Shown here in pieces: positions 63,113-64,000 of a stretch of 64,000 nt of DNA (the stretch's first letter is position 1; every line of letters starts with the position of its first letter). The DNA is taken from the NCBI RefSeq assembly GCF_014904795.1, contig NZ_JACZFS010000010.1:124001-188000 (forward strand), given 5' to 3'. A program made the translations under genes and the position numbers. The notes beneath the pieces were generated by a model. It was not told where the DNA came from. It saw only the letters and a list, made by a program, of their open reading frames with translations, and ran no database searches. The DNA is from Nisaea nitritireducens (GTDB lineage Bacteria; Pseudomonadota; Alphaproteobacteria; Thalassobaculales; Thalassobaculaceae).

Positions 63113-64000
63113 ATGACCATCCGCATGCATTTTCTAGTCGCTGCCGGTCTCGGCTTGATCGGCGGAACGGTGCTTGCCGCCGATATCCAGCCGGAAGGGC
63201 CGAGTGGCCTGACGGAACAATCCGGTGCGACTGCCAAGCAGTTCATGGTCGCGGCCGCGAATTCGCACGCGGTCGAGGCTGGGTACGATGTTCTCAAGGA
63301 CGGCGGCAGTGCAATTGACGCGGCGGTTGCCGTGCAGATGGTGCTCAACCTCGTAGAGCCGCAATCCTCGGGCATCGGCGGCGGGGCCTTTCTTGTCTAC
63401 TGGGATGCCGTTACCGGGAAACTCACCACCTATGACGGGCGCGAGACAGCACCTGCGGCAGCTGGTCCGGACTATTTCATGAAGCCTGACGGCGGCCGGA
63501 AAGGGTTCTGGGAGGCCGTAAACGGCGCCGGTTCTGTCGGTGTGCCGGGCACTGTTGCGATGCTCGAGATGGCGCATACGGCGCATGGAAAGTTACCATG
63601 GCCGGACCTGTTCCGGCCTGCGATCCGGATGGCACGCGACGGCTTCGAGATATCGCCAAGGCTCGGCGGTGCAATCGCCCGGGCAGTCAAGCGTGGCTTG
63701 CCCGACCAAGCCGCAGCCCGTGACTATTTTTATCACCCTGACGGCTCTGCGAAAAAACCAGGAACGGTGCTCAGGAACCCTGCCTTTGCCGCAAGTCTGG
63801 AAGCGATTGCCGCTGGAGGCGCGAAAGCCTTCTATGAAGGCGAGATCGCGGAAAGCATGTTGGCTGCTCTTGCATCGACACCGGACAATCCCAGTCTGAT
63901 GACGGCAGCAGATCTTGCGGGATATCGGGCGATTGAACGGGCGCCGGTCTGCGTTGCCTATCGGGCATTCGAAATCTGCGGAATGGGGCCGCCGAGCTCC
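63113..64000 (+). CDS. ggt: Gamma-glutamyltransferase (3' end cut by window)
   Basis: The frame is open from the ATG at 63113 to the right edge, 296 codons. GGGGGAG lies six bases upstream. A signal peptide (first ~22 residues, FLVAAGLGLIGGTVLA) points to the periplasm. Family features follow: MVAAANSHAVEAGYDVLKDGG, SAIDAAVAVQMVLNLVEPQS, SGIGGGAFLVYWD, TYDGRETAPAAA, and GSVGVPGTVAMLEMAHTAHGK. The autocatalytic Thr that splits the precursor lies beyond the window. The enzyme hydrolyses glutathione or transfers its gamma-glutamyl group. Confidence 0.95.
   Translation, partial: MTIRMHFLVAAGLGLIGGTVLAADIQPEGPSGLTEQSGATAKQFMVAAANSHAVEAGYDVLKDGGSAIDAAVAVQMVLNLVEPQSSGIGGGAFLVYWDAVTGKLTTYDGRETAPAAAGPDYFMKPDGGRKGFWEAVNGAGSVGVPGTVAMLEMAHTAHGKLPWPDLFRPAIRMARDGFEISPRLGGAIARAVKRGLPDQAAARDYFYHPDGSAKKPGTVLRNPAFAASLEAIAAGGAKAFYEGEIAESMLAALASTPDNPSLMTAADLAGYRAIERAPVCVAYRAFEICGMGPPSS

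Overview
The window reads as a GC-rich alphaproteobacterial chromosome segment, most likely from a marine member of the Rhodospirillales. The evidence is the gene families: hom-glpX-recJ in a row, a class I PHA synthase, rplM-rpsI, many PAS-type sensor proteins, PAS_5-type proteins, a DMSP demethylase (DmdA) homologue and a sulfatase-superfamily hydrolase. The genus cannot be fixed from the sequence alone. No CRISPR array, prophage, insertion sequence or replication origin was seen. Both ends cut genes: a CHASE-domain histidine kinase on the left and a gamma-glutamyltransferase on the right.

Layout. 1-7.9 kb is a signalling block: CHASE/PAS histidine kinase, small ribbon-helix-helix protein, tRNA-Thr, two unrecognised proteins and a 1090-residue multi-PAS hybrid kinase. 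7.9-12.5 kb carries a DMT transporter and a run of alpha/beta hydrolase, decarboxylating dehydrogenase and aldo-keto reductase. 12.5-17.4 kb has a minus-strand operon for a two-subunit ComD/ComE-like TPP decarboxylase plus MFS carrier, divergent from a BisC/TorZ-like molybdoenzyme. 17.4-27.3 kb is catabolic: methyltransferase, MaoC-like hydratase, sulfatase/phosphonate monoester hydrolase, epimerase, zinc alcohol dehydrogenase, then an overlapping operon of SDR, ADP-forming acyl-CoA synthetase, 2-nitropropane-dioxygenase-type flavoenzyme and histidine phosphatase. The phosphatase appears to have lost its start codon.

27.3-37.2 kb holds tandem PAS_5 proteins, a CoA-binding/O-acetylhomoserine sulfhydrylase fusion coupled to a crotonase lacking both catalytic glutamates, a Tat-exported multicopper oxidase, two paralogous AEC carriers on either side of a MATE exporter, and an alpha/beta hydrolase. 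37.2-40.7 kb has a SulP transporter and amtB-glnK. 40.9-45.5 kb holds HAD, DDAH-like, STAS-like, old-yellow-enzyme, thioesterase and aldose-epimerase genes. 45.7-46.6 kb is rplM-rpsI. 46.9-53.7 kb holds an epimerase, the DmdA homologue, transporters, a YghU-type GST, a GNAT enzyme and a gamma carbonic anhydrase. 53.8-64 kb holds phaC, an OmpA-like lipoprotein, hom-glpX-recJ, an exported cyclase, three tRNA-Glu genes and the start of ggt.

Together the genes describe a heterotroph that takes up and degrades small organic acids and organosulfur compounds through CoA thioesters, stores carbon as PHA, and controls ammonium entry through AmtB and a PII protein. Functions beyond family level are inference. 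No complete undescribed system is evident. The best leads are the TPP-decarboxylase/molybdoenzyme locus, the MaoC-sulfatase pair, the damaged start codon, and a perfect 17-bp inverted repeat inside a coding gene.
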